64,000 nt of DNA from Proteus cibi (lineage in GTDB: Bacteria; Pseudomonadota; Gammaproteobacteria; Enterobacterales; Enterobacteriaceae), in assembly GCF_003144405.1 (NCBI RefSeq), contig NZ_PENW01000018.1, positions 186,001-250,000 of the forward strand. Reading direction: 5' to 3'. Shown piece by piece: positions 55,219 to 64,000 of the stretch. Made by a program: the position numbers and the translations under genes. The notes beneath the pieces were generated by a model that worked only from the letters and a program-made list of their open reading frames with translations, had not been told where the DNA came from and made no database searches. Position 1 is the first letter of the stretch. Every line of letters begins with the position of its first letter.

Positions 55219-55974
55219 TTAACGAGCTAACCAACCACCATCAACCGCAATGGTGTATCCATTAACATAATCACTGGCTTTAGAAGCTAAGAAAATTGCA
55301 GGGCCAGCAACATCTTCAGGCGTTCCCCAACGTCCCGCAGGAATTCGCTCTACAATAGCGGCATTACGAACATCGTCAGCACGCAGAGCAGCGGTGTTAT
55401 CTGTTGCCATATAGCCCGGAGCAATCGCATTTACATTGATATTATATTGAGCGAGTTCGGTCGCCAATGCGCGAGTTAATCCCATTACGGCAGATTTACT
55501 TGCGGTGTAAGAAGGTACACGAATTCCTCCTTGATAAGAGAGCATAGAAGCAATATTAATTATCTTTCCACCCTCACCTTGTTTAACAAATTGTCGGGCG
55601 ACTTTTTGAGACAAAAAGAACAACGTTTTCTGATTAATATCAATCACATCATCCCAATCTTTTTCACTAAACGCCAAGAGATCTTCGCGGCGAATAATAC
55701 CTGCATTATTCACTAAAATATCAATACGCCCCATGACAGAAACGGCTTCATCCACCAGCGCTTGTAATCCATCTTGTTTCATTAAATTTTGCGTAATGTA
55801 ATGAAAACGACGCCCTAACGCTTCGACTTGTTGGCGAGTTTCAGGCGCATCTTGAATACCCACACCAACGATATCGGCACCCGCTTGTGCTAAGCCGATC
55901 GCCATGCCTTGTCCTAAACCTGTATTGCAACCTGTCACAATGGCAACTTTGCCATTTAAATCAAATAAATTCAT
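55219..55974 (-). CDS. kduD: 2-dehydro-3-deoxy-D-gluconate 5-dehydrogenase KduD
   Basis: 251 residues (E. coli 253) from the ATG at 55974, with AGAGG 7 bases before it. A short-chain dehydrogenase with the cofactor motif TGCNTGLGQG, NNAG, catalytic Ser in IASMLSYQGG and YxxxK in SYTASKSAVMG. It reduces the diketo acid derived from unsaturated uronates to 2-keto-3-deoxygluconate. It follows kduI by about 80 bases. In streptococci the equivalent step of glycosaminoglycan degradation is done by DhuD-type enzymes; here the pectin-type KduI/KduD pair has been placed in a chondroitin operon. KDG kinase and aldolase genes are not in the window. Confidence 0.94.
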   Translation of the reverse strand: MNLFDLNGKVAIVTGCNTGLGQGMAIGLAQAGADIVGVGIQDAPETRQQVEALGRRFHYITQNLMKQDGLQALVDEAVSVMGRIDILVNNAGIIRREDLLAFSEKDWDDVIDINQKTLFFLSQKVARQFVKQGEGGKIINIASMLSYQGGIRVPSYTASKSAVMGLTRALATELAQYNINVNAIAPGYMATDNTAALRADDVRNAAIVERIPAGRWGTPEDVAGPAIFLASKASDYVNGYTIAVDGGWLAR

Positions 55975-56052
55975 GACGAAACCTCTAAGGTGTAGCAATC
56001 ACTGCCACACCTTTTTATATGTAGGATAAGAAGAAAATATGACTATTTGTGG

Positions 56053-56883
56053 TTATTTCAGATCTTTCATTGCCACATGATCCATATCGTGGAATACCTG
56101 ATTTTCACCCACCATTCCCCAAATAAAGGTATAAGATGCAGAGCCCACGCCAGAATGAATTGACCAGCTAGGGCTTATCACTGCTTGCTCATTACGAACA
56201 ACTAAATGACGAGTTTCCGTTGGTTCACCCATATAATGGAAAACCACATTGTCATCTTTCATATCAAAATAGAGATACACTTCCATACGACGCTCATGGG
56301 TATGGCAAGGCATGGTATTCCATAAGCTACCTGGTTCAAGAACCGTCATCCCCATTGATAATTGGCAGGTTGGCAAAACTGAAGGATGTAAGAATTTATA
56401 AATAGTACGAACATTACAGTTTTCTGCGTTACCAATTTTTTCTGGTGATGCTTGCTGTTGTGTTATTTTGCGCGTTGGATAAGTGTGATGGGCTGGCGCG
56501 CAATTCATATAAAAACGCGCAGGTGTTTCTACACAGTCACTAGTAAACTCAACGCTTTTAGCACCCATTCCGATATAAATCGCTTCACGAGCACCAATAT
56601 CAAACACTTCACCATCGACGATCACTTTGCCAGCACCGCCAATATTAATGGCACCTAATTCACGTCTTTCTAAAAAGAAATCAACGCCTAATGCTTTACC
56701 AGCCATTAATGCTAAAGGTTGTGTTGTAGGAACAATACCGCCAACAATAATGCGATCTATATGGCTATAAGTGAGATTCATTTCCCCTTCACAGAATAGG
56801 TTTTCAATCAGGAACTCCTTGCGAAGTCCTTCTGTATCAAGCCTTTTAGCATGTTCACTATGAATTGGCTGACGAATTTCCAT
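56053..56883 (-). CDS. kduI: 5-keto-4-deoxyuronate isomerase KduI
   Basis: 276 residues (E. coli 278) from the ATG at 56883, with GAGG 9 bases before it; the open frame extends 38 codons into agaA but without a start signal. A cupin-fold zinc isomerase; the metal ligands are visible in [11 protein letters not shown] (His194, His196, Glu201), and [17 protein letters not shown] is a family stretch. It converts 4-deoxy-5-keto-uronate, released by the uronyl hydrolase, into the substrate of KduD. It follows agaA by 44 bases. Confidence 0.95.
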   Translation of the reverse strand: MEIRQPIHSEHAKRLDTEGLRKEFLIENLFCEGEMNLTYSHIDRIIVGGIVPTTQPLALMAGKALGVDFFLERRELGAINIGGAGKVIVDGEVFDIGAREAIYIGMGAKSVEFTSDCVETPARFYMNCAPAHHTYPTRKITQQQASPEKIGNAENCNVRTIYKFLHPSVLPTCQLSMGMTVLEPGSLWNTMPCHTHERRMEVYLYFDMKDDNVVFHYMGEPTETRHLVVRNEQAVISPSWSIHSGVGSASYTFIWGMVGENQVFHDMDHVAMKDLK

Positions 56884-56927
56884 TATAAATACCTCATTTT
56901 TACAGATGGGTGCATAACTAAAAAAAG

Positions 56928-58097
56928 CTATGCATTTTCCCCGGATACAGAGTAAATATGATTTCCTCTGATGAATGTATCGGTGAGATGAAAACACTCA
57001 TCCACCACAGCAAAGCTGGCTTGTCGCCCCACTTTGATATAACCCAATTTATCGCCGATACCGAGATACTCAGCAGGGATCGCACTCGCCATTTGCACAG
57101 CTTCCCACTCAGGGACATGAGCGAGTTGCACCATGTTTCTTAATGCGCTATCTAAGCTACAAGTACTCCCAGCCAAAGAGCCATCGGCTGTTTTTGCTTG
57201 ACCTTGGGTGACGTTCACTGTTTGAGCGCCCAGCGTGTAGTCACCATCAGGTAATCCCCCCGCACGCATGCAATCTGTAATTAAAGCGAGTTGTTGGTAG
57301 CCTTTCATGCGATACGCTAGTTGCATCATAACGGGATGAACATGAATGCCATCTGCGATCAGTTCCGCCAATACATTGTGATATAACACGGCACCACAAC
57401 ATCCCGGCTCGCGATGATGAAGCCCCGTCATACCGTTATACAAGTGCACACCACAGTCTGCGCCATGCAAAAATGCATCTGATGTTTGTTCATAAGTTGC
57501 CGCGGTATGCGCCACGCTTGGCTTAATACCTCGCTTGACCAACCAATCAATCGCCTCCATCGAGCCTTGAGCTTCTGGTGCAACAGCAACACGCAATAAT
57601 GTGTCCCCCGCACTTTCAAGCAGTGTTTCTAGCTCTGATATGGTTGGCGCTTTTAGATATTTCACCGGATGCGAACCTCTATGGCGCTCCGTAAAATAAG
57701 GTCCTTCTAAAAAGCTACCGAGTAATAGCGCACCAGACGTTTGGGGCTTTGATAAAAATTCACGTACTTGTGACAATGCTTGGCGAATATCGTCCATCGG
57801 TGCTGTTACTGTTGTACCAACCCAAGCAACCACACCTGTTTTCACAAGTGCATCCGCAATGGTTTGTAATCCTTGCTGAGTCGCATCCATTACATCCGCA
57901 CCTTCACGACCATGAATATGAATATCCACAAAACCCGGTAATAACGATTTCCCGTTTAAACGAATAATGGGGCAATCTGTTGGCGCTTGCGTGGTGATTG
58001 ATTCAATAACATCGCCTTTAACACAGACATAGCAAAGATAACGAATTCCTTCTGGTGTAAAGGTTCTATCTGCCAAAATGGCATATCGCTGACTCAT
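56928..58097 (-). CDS. agaA: N-acetylgalactosamine-6-phosphate deacetylase AgaA
   Basis: 389 residues of the NagA/AgaA amidohydrolase family. Metal and catalytic residues are in [31 protein letters not shown] and the Asp of [28 protein letters not shown] is shared with E. coli AgaA ([15 protein letters not shown]) and separates it from NagA. It removes acetate from GalNAc-6-phosphate to give galactosamine-6-phosphate for AgaS. Start codon overlaps the stop of the upstream IIA gene (ATGA). Confidence 0.92.
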   Translation of the reverse strand: MSQRYAILADRTFTPEGIRYLCYVCVKGDVIESITTQAPTDCPIIRLNGKSLLPGFVDIHIHGREGADVMDATQQGLQTIADALVKTGVVAWVGTTVTAPMDDIRQALSQVREFLSKPQTSGALLLGSFLEGPYFTERHRGSHPVKYLKAPTISELETLLESAGDTLLRVAVAPEAQGSMEAIDWLVKRGIKPSVAHTAATYEQTSDAFLHGADCGVHLYNGMTGLHHREPGCCGAVLYHNVLAELIADGIHVHPVMMQLAYRMKGYQQLALITDCMRAGGLPDGDYTLGAQTVNVTQGQAKTADGSLAGSTCSLDSALRNMVQLAHVPEWEAVQMASAIPAEYLGIGDKLGYIKVGRQASFAVVDECFHLTDTFIRGNHIYSVSGENA

Positions 58098-58528
58098 AAA
58101 CCGTCTTCTTCTTCAACATCATTGCTGTCTATTTGAGCTAATTGCTCACGAATATCTTGAATGCTTTCTTGACCTATTTCGCGTAACGTTTGCACTAACT
58201 CTGACGTTGAACATCCTTCCCGTTCAAAAGCAGCATTAACAATCATCGGTAGATTCACCCCAGCTAGCACTTCAACAGCAGGATTTTGCATCATAATTGC
58301 CATTGCACGATTACAAGGGGTGCCACCGGGTAAATCCGTTAAAAAGAGATATTGCTGACATGACATTGAATCAATTGCTTCACGCATTTTTTCTTCTAAT
58401 TCATCAGGGGAAATTGACTCAACAAAATCGATAAACGCGATATCGTCCTGTTCTCCAGCAATCGCTTTTACAGCGGATGCCATACCAGAGGCAAAATTAA
58501 GATGCCCTGAAACAATAAGACCTATCAT
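58094..58528 (-). CDS. agaF: PTS IIA component, mannose class (AgaF-like)
   Basis: 144 residues. The phosphorylatable His9 is in GLIVSGHLNFASGM, and LTDLPGGTPCNRAMAI is the family signature. The last 20 residues are very acidic. It accepts phosphate from HPr and passes it to the IIB subunit encoded three genes upstream. Placed after IID, as in the E. coli aga cluster order V-W-E-F. Start preceded by AAGGAG; a GC-rich hairpin lies just upstream. Confidence 0.9.
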   Translation of the reverse strand: MIGLIVSGHLNFASGMASAVKAIAGEQDDIAFIDFVESISPDELEEKMREAIDSMSCQQYLFLTDLPGGTPCNRAMAIMMQNPAVEVLAGVNLPMIVNAAFEREGCSTSELVQTLREIGQESIQDIREQLAQIDSNDVEEEDGL

Positions 58529-58540
58529 GAGTGACTCCTT

Positions 58541-58568
58541 GCGGGCAGCAGAACACTCTCCTGCCCGT
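58541..58568 (-). other. Intercistronic hairpin between IID and IIA genes
   Basis: CGGGCAG (58542-58548) and CTGCCCG (58561-58567) form a 7-bp GC-rich stem with a 12-base loop, directly before the IIA ribosome site. No T-run. It may be an mRNA processing or stability element giving different subunit levels. Confidence 0.5.
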
Positions 58569-58627
58569 TTATAGCAAGTTAATAATGTATTTCGACTGAC
58601 AATAACGACGGTGAAAAAGGCTCTCTG

Positions 58628-59518
58628 TTATAAGAATCCTAATACGTGACCGACAACGCCAAAGGCTAAGGTGGAGAAAATCAATACCGGCGGTTTACCC
58701 CAAAAACCGGTGCTTTTCACCATTTTGTACATCAGGAAAACTAAGCACAGAGGCAGTAAATTCGGCATGATTTTGTCAAAGAGCGCGGTTTGCAATTCAA
58801 CCACCTTCCCTCCCAACTCTAGCGAGGCGGTGGTTTGCACCTTGATAAAGGTCGCACTGAGTGCACCGATAACAAAAATACCCATGATATTGGCAGCTTT
58901 AGCCAGTTTTTCAGTGGCATCACTCATATTGACCATTGCCGCCGTACCTGCGCGATAGCCCATGAACATCAGCCCGAAATACACTAAAAAGTGCACAATT
59001 TGGTATAAAAAGAAGAAAACAAAAGGCCCAGCAATTGACCCTTCCATTGCAATGGAAGCACCTAATGCTAATGTCAGTGGCATTAAGGTCATATGATCGA
59101 TAGCATCACCTATGCCCCCAGTCGGTCCCATGCCTGCTACTTTCATCACGTTAACAGTGGAAGGCTTTTCTTTGTTTTCTTCCATTGCAACAGCGGTTCC
59201 TAAGAGGAAGGTAAACAGCTTTGGACTTGCATTAAAAAATTGCAGATGGTTCTTTAATGATGTTGCATAGTCACGTTTATTATTTCCGTGGATTTTTTTC
59301 AATGCTGGAATAATTGAGAACGCAAACCCGCCACCTTGCATACGTTCAAAGTTGAAGTTACCTTCCATAAACAAGCCACGGAACGCACACTTCCAGAGAT
59401 CGCCTTTCGTGATCACTTTTCTGACAGTGGTATCTTGATACTCGTCAATGCCATCAATCAAAGAACCCGTTTCTGGTTTATCCTGCGTTTTCAATGCGGT
59501 GCTGTTATCAGATACCAT
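58628..59518 (-). CDS. agaE: PTS IID component, mannose class (AgaE-like)
   Basis: 296 residues from the ATG at 59518 (GAGG 8-9 bases before). An N-terminal cytosolic stretch with Asp/Glu is followed by the mannose-class IID core: NFNFERMQGGGFAFSIIPAL, TVNVMKVAGMGPTGGIGDAIDH, and several membrane helices in the C-terminal 130 residues. With IIC it forms the membrane channel. It overlaps the IIC gene by 11 bases, indicating tight coupling. The transported sugar is probably GalNAc-containing, perhaps the whole unsaturated disaccharide. Confidence 0.9.
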   Translation of the reverse strand: MVSDNSTALKTQDKPETGSLIDGIDEYQDTTVRKVITKGDLWKCAFRGLFMEGNFNFERMQGGGFAFSIIPALKKIHGNNKRDYATSLKNHLQFFNASPKLFTFLLGTAVAMEENKEKPSTVNVMKVAGMGPTGGIGDAIDHMTLMPLTLALGASIAMEGSIAGPFVFFFLYQIVHFLVYFGLMFMGYRAGTAAMVNMSDATEKLAKAANIMGIFVIGALSATFIKVQTTASLELGGKVVELQTALFDKIMPNLLPLCLVFLMYKMVKSTGFWGKPPVLIFSTLAFGVVGHVLGFL

Positions 59519-60275
59519 CTTCGAAATCCTCATTCTGCTGACTTGAATTTTTGTTATTACCACTAAAGAAGAAGTAAAGTGCTGCGGCTGACGCGCCTAA
59601 AATAGCGACCGCCATAATTGGAAGTTTGAGATAAGTCGTCATCACGAAGCCAATAAAGAACACACCCGCCACTTCTTTTGACCACATAATTTTTAGCAAC
59701 ATGGCGAAACCAATTGCAGGAACCATTTTCGCACCAATACCTAAACCTTCTAGCAAGACTTTGGGGGTATTTTCATCAATCCACTGAGCGGCATGTTCAC
59801 CGAAATAAACCGTAACAAAAGCAACCAAAGCATAGAGTAATGAACGTACCGTTATCGTGATGATCAGGAGTCGTGAAACACCTGCTGCATCGGCTCTCTC
59901 TGCGTATCTATCTGCTTTCCCCATGGTGAAAGCGGTCACAGCAAAGAAACCAATGACGAGCATTTGCATTAACACAGCAATAGGCATCCCAATTCCCATT
60001 GCAACTTCTGGTGATTGGTTTGTCATTACCGCAAAAGCAACCGCCGCGATCGTTCCTAATGTCACATCAGGTGGCTGAGCGCCAGCATTAGGAACAAGTC
60101 CTAACCATGCAAGTTCTAATGTTGCACCGGCAATCAATCCAACCTGCATATCCCCCATAATCAGCCCCACAACAGGTCCTGTGATTAATGGTCTGTGAAT
60201 ATTTAATGCAACGTCATACTTATCTATACCGCAAAAGAAGGCCCATAAAGCCACTAAAGAAGCTTCAAAAATCAT
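59508..60275 (-). CDS. agaW: PTS IIC component, mannose class (AgaW-like)
   Basis: 255 residues with about seven hydrophobic segments. The mannose-class IIC signatures are present: GLIMGDMQVGLIAGATLELAWLG and GAQPPDVTLGTIAAVAFAV. The N-terminus (MIFEASLVALWAFFCGIDKYD) lacks a cleavable signal. It forms the substrate-binding membrane part of the permease with IID. A hairpin separates it from the IIB gene; it overlaps IID at its 3' end. Confidence 0.9.
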   Translation of the reverse strand: MIFEASLVALWAFFCGIDKYDVALNIHRPLITGPVVGLIMGDMQVGLIAGATLELAWLGLVPNAGAQPPDVTLGTIAAVAFAVMTNQSPEVAMGIGMPIAVLMQMLVIGFFAVTAFTMGKADRYAERADAAGVSRLLIITITVRSLLYALVAFVTVYFGEHAAQWIDENTPKVLLEGLGIGAKMVPAIGFAMLLKIMWSKEVAGVFFIGFVMTTYLKLPIMAVAILGASAAALYFFFSGNNKNSSQQNEDFEDGI

Positions 60276-60286
60276 AAATAATCCTC

Positions 60287-60306
60287 AAACCTGCTAATGC
60301 AGGTTT
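60287..60306. other. Hairpin between IIB and IIC genes
   Basis: AAACCTGC (60287-60294) and GCAGGTTT (60299-60306), loop TAAT. A T-run follows on the plus strand, opposite to the operon; on the operon strand the stem is preceded by A residues and followed by only TTT within the stem and then GAGG of the IIC ribosome site, so it is unlikely to terminate the operon. Confidence 0.5.
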
Positions 60307-60322
60307 TTTGTTCAGGAATTTA

Positions 60323-60817
60323 TCAGGCTGATGCGAGTGCTAACACATCAACAGGCGTCTGATCGGGGGTGTTTTGAATTGTGCAAGTTACACCATTTGC
60401 GACAAGGCTTTTAAACGCCTCAATGTCGGCATCATTGACTGATACGGTTTTTGCAATTTGGCGTTTCCCTTCATGAAAATGCATATTGCCAACATTACAG
60501 TGAGTAATGGGCACGCCACCTTCCACTAAACGGGCAACATCTTTCGGGTTATTACACAAAACAAAAATTTTCTGACGAGGAGATGCTTTACTAATAACAT
60601 CAATCGTTTTTTGAATAGAGAAGAAGCGCACAGCGTATTCGCCACCTGCTGATGCTTTCATTCCTGCTTGCATAAATGCCGCATTAGGGCCTTCTGCTGC
60701 ATCATCATTAGCCACTAAAATCAGGTTTGCTTCTGTATGTTTGCCCCATGTAATGCGGATTTGACCATGGAGTAAACGTTCATCAATGCGGGTCCAGACA
60801 ATATTTGGTGTGTTCAT
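60323..60817 (-). CDS. agaV: PTS IIB component, mannose class (AgaV-like)
   Basis: 164 residues. The phosphorylation site His17 is in RIDERLLHGQIRITW, identical in layout to E. coli AgaV (RIDERLIHGQVGVQW); VGNMHFHEGKRQIAKTVSV is also shared. Transfers phosphate from IIA to the incoming sugar. It follows agaS by 24 bases. Confidence 0.92.
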   Translation of the reverse strand: MNTPNIVWTRIDERLLHGQIRITWGKHTEANLILVANDDAAEGPNAAFMQAGMKASAGGEYAVRFFSIQKTIDVISKASPRQKIFVLCNNPKDVARLVEGGVPITHCNVGNMHFHEGKRQIAKTVSVNDADIEAFKSLVANGVTCTIQNTPDQTPVDVLALASA

Positions 60818-60841
60818 GATTAGCTCTCTTATTATATTTTA

Positions 60842-62032
60842 TTAATTTAAAGCAGACTGTGTGTCGTCTTTTTTATGTGAGAACGGATAAATTGTGACGC
60901 CTTGTACAACGCGGTTGATTTCTCCTGTCGGAGACGGGTTATCAGGCGTATTCCCTAGTGCAATGGAACTGTGAAATGCGAATGATTGCGCCAACATCAA
61001 GTAAGGGAACAATAGCGCCACATCAGAACAGTTCTCTAACGCTGGAATATAAACAAAACTCTCAGGTGAGAAAGCGTTATCATTTCGTGCGGTGATCGCG
61101 ATCACCTTACCTGATGCATTATCGTGAATAACCTCTCGTAATAAGTCAGTCTCATATTGACGTGTATAAGGATCATTAGAGAAAAACATCACCACTAAAG
61201 TTTCTTTATTTACGATAGACTTAGGTCCGTGTCGAAAACCTAATGGAGTGTCAAAACTCGCAACCACTTTCCCTGCGGTAAGCTCTAACATTTTCAATGC
61301 AGCTTCTTGTGCTAAACCTTGCAATCCACCACTTCCTAGATAAATAACCCGTTTAAACTTACCGGCATATTTATCCCTAATAATTTGATTCGCCTTATTA
61401 AACTGTGTCTTATAGTGACTAAAGAAAGGGGCGATAGCGTCACTAAAAACGTTATCACCTAAGAAGATAGTCACCGCAGCCATCATCATGGATGAAAAGC
61501 TAGAGGTCATTGCTAAAGAACGGTCGTTTGATTCTTCTGGCATCAACAATGCCAATGCACTGCTATTATTTTGGCAATACTCATAAAGCTTGCCATTGGC
61601 ATTACATGTCAGCACTAAGTGATAACACTGTGATAGACACTCCGTTGCCACATCTAACGCCGCCACACTTTCTGGGCTATTACCTGAGCGAGCAAAAGAA
61701 ATTAATAACGTAGGGATGTCTTCCGCTAAATACTCTTGTGGATCAGCCACCAAATCTGTTGTTGCAATCGCATCTACTCGACGTTTTGTATGACCACTTA
61801 AAATAGGGGCTAATGCTTTTCCAGCAAACGCTGATGTGCCAGCACCAGTTAAAATAATTCGCGCATGAGGTACTGCGAGCGCTTTATTTAAAAAAGATGC
61901 AATATCAGCACGTTTCTCTTTCACTGACTGCCATGTTTTCTTCCAACATTCTGGTTGTTGCTCAATCTCTTTCGCAGTCCAAAATGCATTCAGTTGCTCC
62001 AATTGAGCGATCTGATAACTTAAATATTCCAT
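60842..62032 (-). CDS. agaS: Galactosamine-6-phosphate deaminase/isomerase AgaS
   Basis: 396 residues from the ATG at 62032, with GAGGGA just before it; an upstream TTG at 62044 is less likely. Two SIS domains: ILTGAGTSAFAGKALAP and SFARSGNSPESVAALD in the first, YLGSGGLQGLAQEAALKMLELTAG and GFRHGPKSIV in the second, all as in E. coli AgaS. It converts galactosamine-6-phosphate to tagatose-6-phosphate and ammonia. This fits the absence of an agaI gene. It follows kbaZ by 12 bases. Confidence 0.93.
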   Translation of the reverse strand: MEYLSYQIAQLEQLNAFWTAKEIEQQPECWKKTWQSVKEKRADIASFLNKALAVPHARIILTGAGTSAFAGKALAPILSGHTKRRVDAIATTDLVADPQEYLAEDIPTLLISFARSGNSPESVAALDVATECLSQCYHLVLTCNANGKLYEYCQNNSSALALLMPEESNDRSLAMTSSFSSMMMAAVTIFLGDNVFSDAIAPFFSHYKTQFNKANQIIRDKYAGKFKRVIYLGSGGLQGLAQEAALKMLELTAGKVVASFDTPLGFRHGPKSIVNKETLVVMFFSNDPYTRQYETDLLREVIHDNASGKVIAITARNDNAFSPESFVYIPALENCSDVALLFPYLMLAQSFAFHSSIALGNTPDNPSPTGEINRVVQGVTIYPFSHKKDDTQSALN

Positions 62033-62044
62033 GGTTTCCCTCAA

Positions 62045-63325
62045 TTAATGGACATAGCACGCATCGGCATAAACCGATAACACATCACGAATTTTCGCAA
62101 TAACAAAAGATCTAGGCGATCCGTCAATCACGCCTTCTCTAAATTGGGTAAATTGATAAGGCAGATATTGGCTCAATAACGGTAATGGAATAGGTTTAAC
62201 GGATAAGTTATCCATGAGTATGTCGATGGCGGCATTAATTTCAGCATCGGGCCAATAATAACGAATGCGATCACTAAAGCTATATACTCGGGCAAAGGCT
62301 TGTTGATGCTCATCACCATGATAGTATTTTTGCCAAAATCCTGGCTCACGGCACATCAGTTGCTCCATTTTTTCACGTAATCTAGAGCACTGTTCTAGAG
62401 GGAATAATGTTTCTTCAATGGAGCAAAGTGCGTATAAACCTTCACGCATTGCAAAGGTTAGTGCGGGTCCTACTTTTAAAATGGCAAAGTGATCATGAAC
62501 GAGCTGTTTATAAGCTTCTTTAGTTTGATAATCCGTAGAGTGAGCTTCGAAAACAAGATGAGAATAATCATTGACCACTTGGCTTAATGCTTGTGCTTCT
62601 TCTTGTTGATAATCAATGATACCCGTATGATCAAATTCAACGCCGGGTTGAACCACCAAACCAATAACGCGTTCCCAGCAATCACCAACACCGACATCTT
62701 GAAACGCTTGTCGATGACACTCTAATGTTTTACGGGCCGCATCCGGTGAAGTCACTTCAACAGTATCAAGTTCTTCGGCTGCGCCACCAGGAACGGGCAC
62801 TTCTGTACCAACAACATAAACAATATCACTTGTACCAAATGCCTTTTTTGCCGTATTTTCTGCAATGACAGCGAGACGAGCGGCACGAGATGCGACAATT
62901 TCATCCGTTAAAGGTATGGGATCATCAGCACAAGACATACTGCAATCAAGATGGATTTTCTTAAAACCCGCGGCAACATAATGTGCAATCAACACATCTG
63001 CATTTGCCATTGCTTCTTCAGCGTTAAGGTGTTGCCAACGATTAGGCCCTAAATGGTCACCACCAAGAATAAGCTTCTCAATAGGAAAACCGACATTTTC
63101 CGCCTGTTCAATAACATATTGGTAAAAGTCAGCGGGTGTCATTCCCGTATAACCACCAAACTGATCAACCTGATTAGAGGTGGCTTCAATTAGCAGAAAG
63201 GAATCATTATCCAGCGCTTGTAATAGAGCTGCTTCTATTACTAAAGGATGGGCAGAACAAACAGAATAAATCCCATTCTGTTTGCCTGATTTGTGTTGCT
63301 GAACAATCTTTTCTAAAGGATGCAT
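62045..63325 (-). CDS. kbaZ: Tagatose-bisphosphate aldolase non-catalytic subunit KbaZ/GatZ
   Basis: 426 residues of the GatZ/KbaZ family, the chaperone-like subunit needed for activity and stability of tagatose-1,6-bisphosphate aldolase. Family segments: [47 protein letters not shown] and [13 protein letters not shown]. The catalytic partner KbaY/GatY is not found in the window and must lie outside or elsewhere. GGAG stands 8 bases before the ATG but is buried in a long inverted repeat, suggesting translational control. Confidence 0.93.
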   Translation of the reverse strand: MHPLEKIVQQHKSGKQNGIYSVCSAHPLVIEAALLQALDNDSFLLIEATSNQVDQFGGYTGMTPADFYQYVIEQAENVGFPIEKLILGGDHLGPNRWQHLNAEEAMANADVLIAHYVAAGFKKIHLDCSMSCADDPIPLTDEIVASRAARLAVIAENTAKKAFGTSDIVYVVGTEVPVPGGAAEELDTVEVTSPDAARKTLECHRQAFQDVGVGDCWERVIGLVVQPGVEFDHTGIIDYQQEEAQALSQVVNDYSHLVFEAHSTDYQTKEAYKQLVHDHFAILKVGPALTFAMREGLYALCSIEETLFPLEQCSRLREKMEQLMCREPGFWQKYYHGDEHQQAFARVYSFSDRIRYYWPDAEINAAIDILMDNLSVKPIPLPLLSQYLPYQFTQFREGVIDGSPRSFVIAKIRDVLSVYADACYVH

Positions 63326-63331
63326 TAAATA

Positions 63332-63374
63332 CTAACTCCATAATCAACACCGGCGGTGTTGCTAATGGAGTTAG
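63332..63374 (-). promoter_or_regulatory. Long stem-loop enclosing the kbaZ ribosome site
   Basis: The minus strand reads CTAACTCCAT, 3 bases, CAACACCG, 1 base, CGGTGTTG, 3 bases, ATGGAGTTAG: 10 bp plus 8 bp of perfect pairing with a symmetric 3x3 internal loop. It fills the gap between the agaR stop and kbaZ start and puts the GGAG of kbaZ into the 3' arm. There is no T-run. It could limit kbaZ translation, stabilise the mRNA or bind a repressor as DNA. Confidence 0.7.
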
Positions 63375-63378
63375 CAAA

Positions 63379-64000
63379 TTACGATGCCTTATCGTCAACG
63401 ATAATCACTTCGATTTTGTGATCTTTTAGTTCCTGAATATATTCTTCAGGAATACCTGAATCGGTCACTAGTATATCAATATCACCAAATTCTCTGATCA
63501 TATGACAGCTGCGTTTACTGAATTTCGTAGAATCTGCAACCGCAATAATCGTTTCTGAGATATCACACATTAAACGGTTAAGACTGGCTTCCTGTTCATT
63601 GTGTGTGGTGATACCAACACGTAAATCGAATCCGTCAACGCCTAGAAACACCTTATCAAAACGGTAATTTCTAAGACTATTTTCAGCTTGTGAGCCTGAA
63701 AAAGACAACGCACTTTTTCGCAATACACCACCGGTCATTAATACTTCTACACCTGAGGTATTTGCTAACTCCATTGCGACATCCAGACCGTTAGTCATGA
63801 CCACTACATTTTCACGCGACTTTAAATGCGTCGCGATTTCGCGAGTAGTTGTCCCCGAGTCAAGAATGACGGTGTCTCCATCCTTTATCAGCGTTGCGGC
63901 AGCTTTCCCGATCAAGGTTTTTATGCCCGCGTTTTGCCCACGTTTTTCGTGGATACTCAATTCGGCAATAAATCCTGTATTAGGAATTGCTGCCCCATGA
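63379..64000 (-). CDS. agaR: DeoR-family regulator AgaR, C-terminal part
   Basis: About 207 residues of a DeoR-family repressor; the N-terminal helix-turn-helix lies beyond the window, as the frame stays open to its edge. The effector domain is clear: VILDSGTTTREIATHL, VVVMTNGLDVAMEL, LMTGGVLRKSALSFSGSQAE, FLGVDGFDLRVGITTHNEQEA and VADSTKFSKRS, all matching the AgaR/GlpR type. AgaR in E. coli represses the GalNAc/galactosamine genes until a pathway sugar phosphate appears. As first visible gene of the minus-strand operon it probably regulates itself and the chondroitin disaccharide genes. Confidence 0.9.
   Translation of the reverse strand, partial: HGAAIPNTGFIAELSIHEKRGQNAGIKTLIGKAAATLIKDGDTVILDSGTTTREIATHLKSRENVVVMTNGLDVAMELANTSGVEVLMTGGVLRKSALSFSGSQAENSLRNYRFDKVFLGVDGFDLRVGITTHNEQEASLNRLMCDISETIIAVADSTKFSKRSCHMIREFGDIDILVTDSGIPEEYIQELKDHKIEVIIVDDKAS

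Noticed and set aside
1-64000. tRNA, rRNA, integrase or prophage genes
   Set aside because: No cloverleaf, ribosomal RNA, integrase or phage structural signature was seen on either strand while reading, though no covariance search could be run.

Overview
The window is chromosomal DNA of a low-GC member of the Morganellaceae, most probably a Proteus species of the P. vulgaris group. The mutH, speBA, metK, sprT, hcp-hcr and clcA genes are enterobacterial in character. The two large polysaccharide lyases match, from memory, the classical chondroitin ABC lyases I (1021 residues) and II (1013 residues) of Proteus vulgaris in length, and the catalytic residues of lyase I fall at exactly the published positions. 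No rRNA, tRNA, insertion sequence, prophage or CRISPR array was seen.

Layout. (1) 1-7.4 kb, core genes: 3' part of sgrR, mutH, convergent speB-speA with a long structured leader, and metK with a MetJ operator. (2) 7.5-19.4 kb, a cellulose locus: bcsG faces bcsR-Q-A-B-C across an AT-rich gap. bcsZ, bcsE and bcsF are not present here. (3) 19.4-23.2 kb: a sulfur-responsive cassette (two half-size YeeE/YedE membrane proteins and a BigR/SqrR-like ArsR repressor), sprT, an N-terminally shortened mgtE behind an M-box Mg2+ riboswitch, and a small lipoprotein. (4) 23.4-37.9 kb: nitrosative-stress genes hcp-hcr and a tehB-like methyltransferase, each with an NsrR-type palindrome, plus an aldehyde dehydrogenase, an AGCS symporter, clcA, a Kch-like K+ channel, a secreted Ntn hydrolase, yceI-yceJ and an RpiR-family regulator. 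(5) 38-39.6 kb: a mini trimeric autotransporter and a GNAT protein.

(6) 39.7-64 kb is the most distinctive part, a two-armed glycosaminoglycan system. The plus-strand arm is extracytoplasmic: a Tat-exported sulfatase, an OmpG/KdgM-type porin, a classical autotransporter, and chondroitin ABC lyases I and II. The minus-strand arm is cytoplasmic and converges on it: agaR, kbaZ, agaS, a mannose-class PTS transporter (IIB-IIC-IID-IIA), agaA, kduI, kduD and a GH105/GH88-type unsaturated uronyl hydrolase. The inferred route is depolymerisation and desulfation in the periplasm, PTS import of the unsaturated disaccharide, hydrolysis, then the GalNAc half through AgaA/AgaS/KbaZ and the uronate half through KduI/KduD.

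(7) Between the two arms, at 50.9-54.0 kb, lie six tandem ~517-bp direct repeats. I read each as a complete hok/sok-type (type I) toxin-antitoxin module: a sigma70-like promoter for a toxin mRNA, a small hydrophobic Hok-like peptide, a short antisense RNA with its own promoter and terminator hairpin, and a terminator. Copies 1-3 encode one 50-residue peptide and copies 4-6 a different 36-residue peptide. This hexameric two-class array, sandwiched in a catabolic locus, is the strongest candidate for something undescribed.
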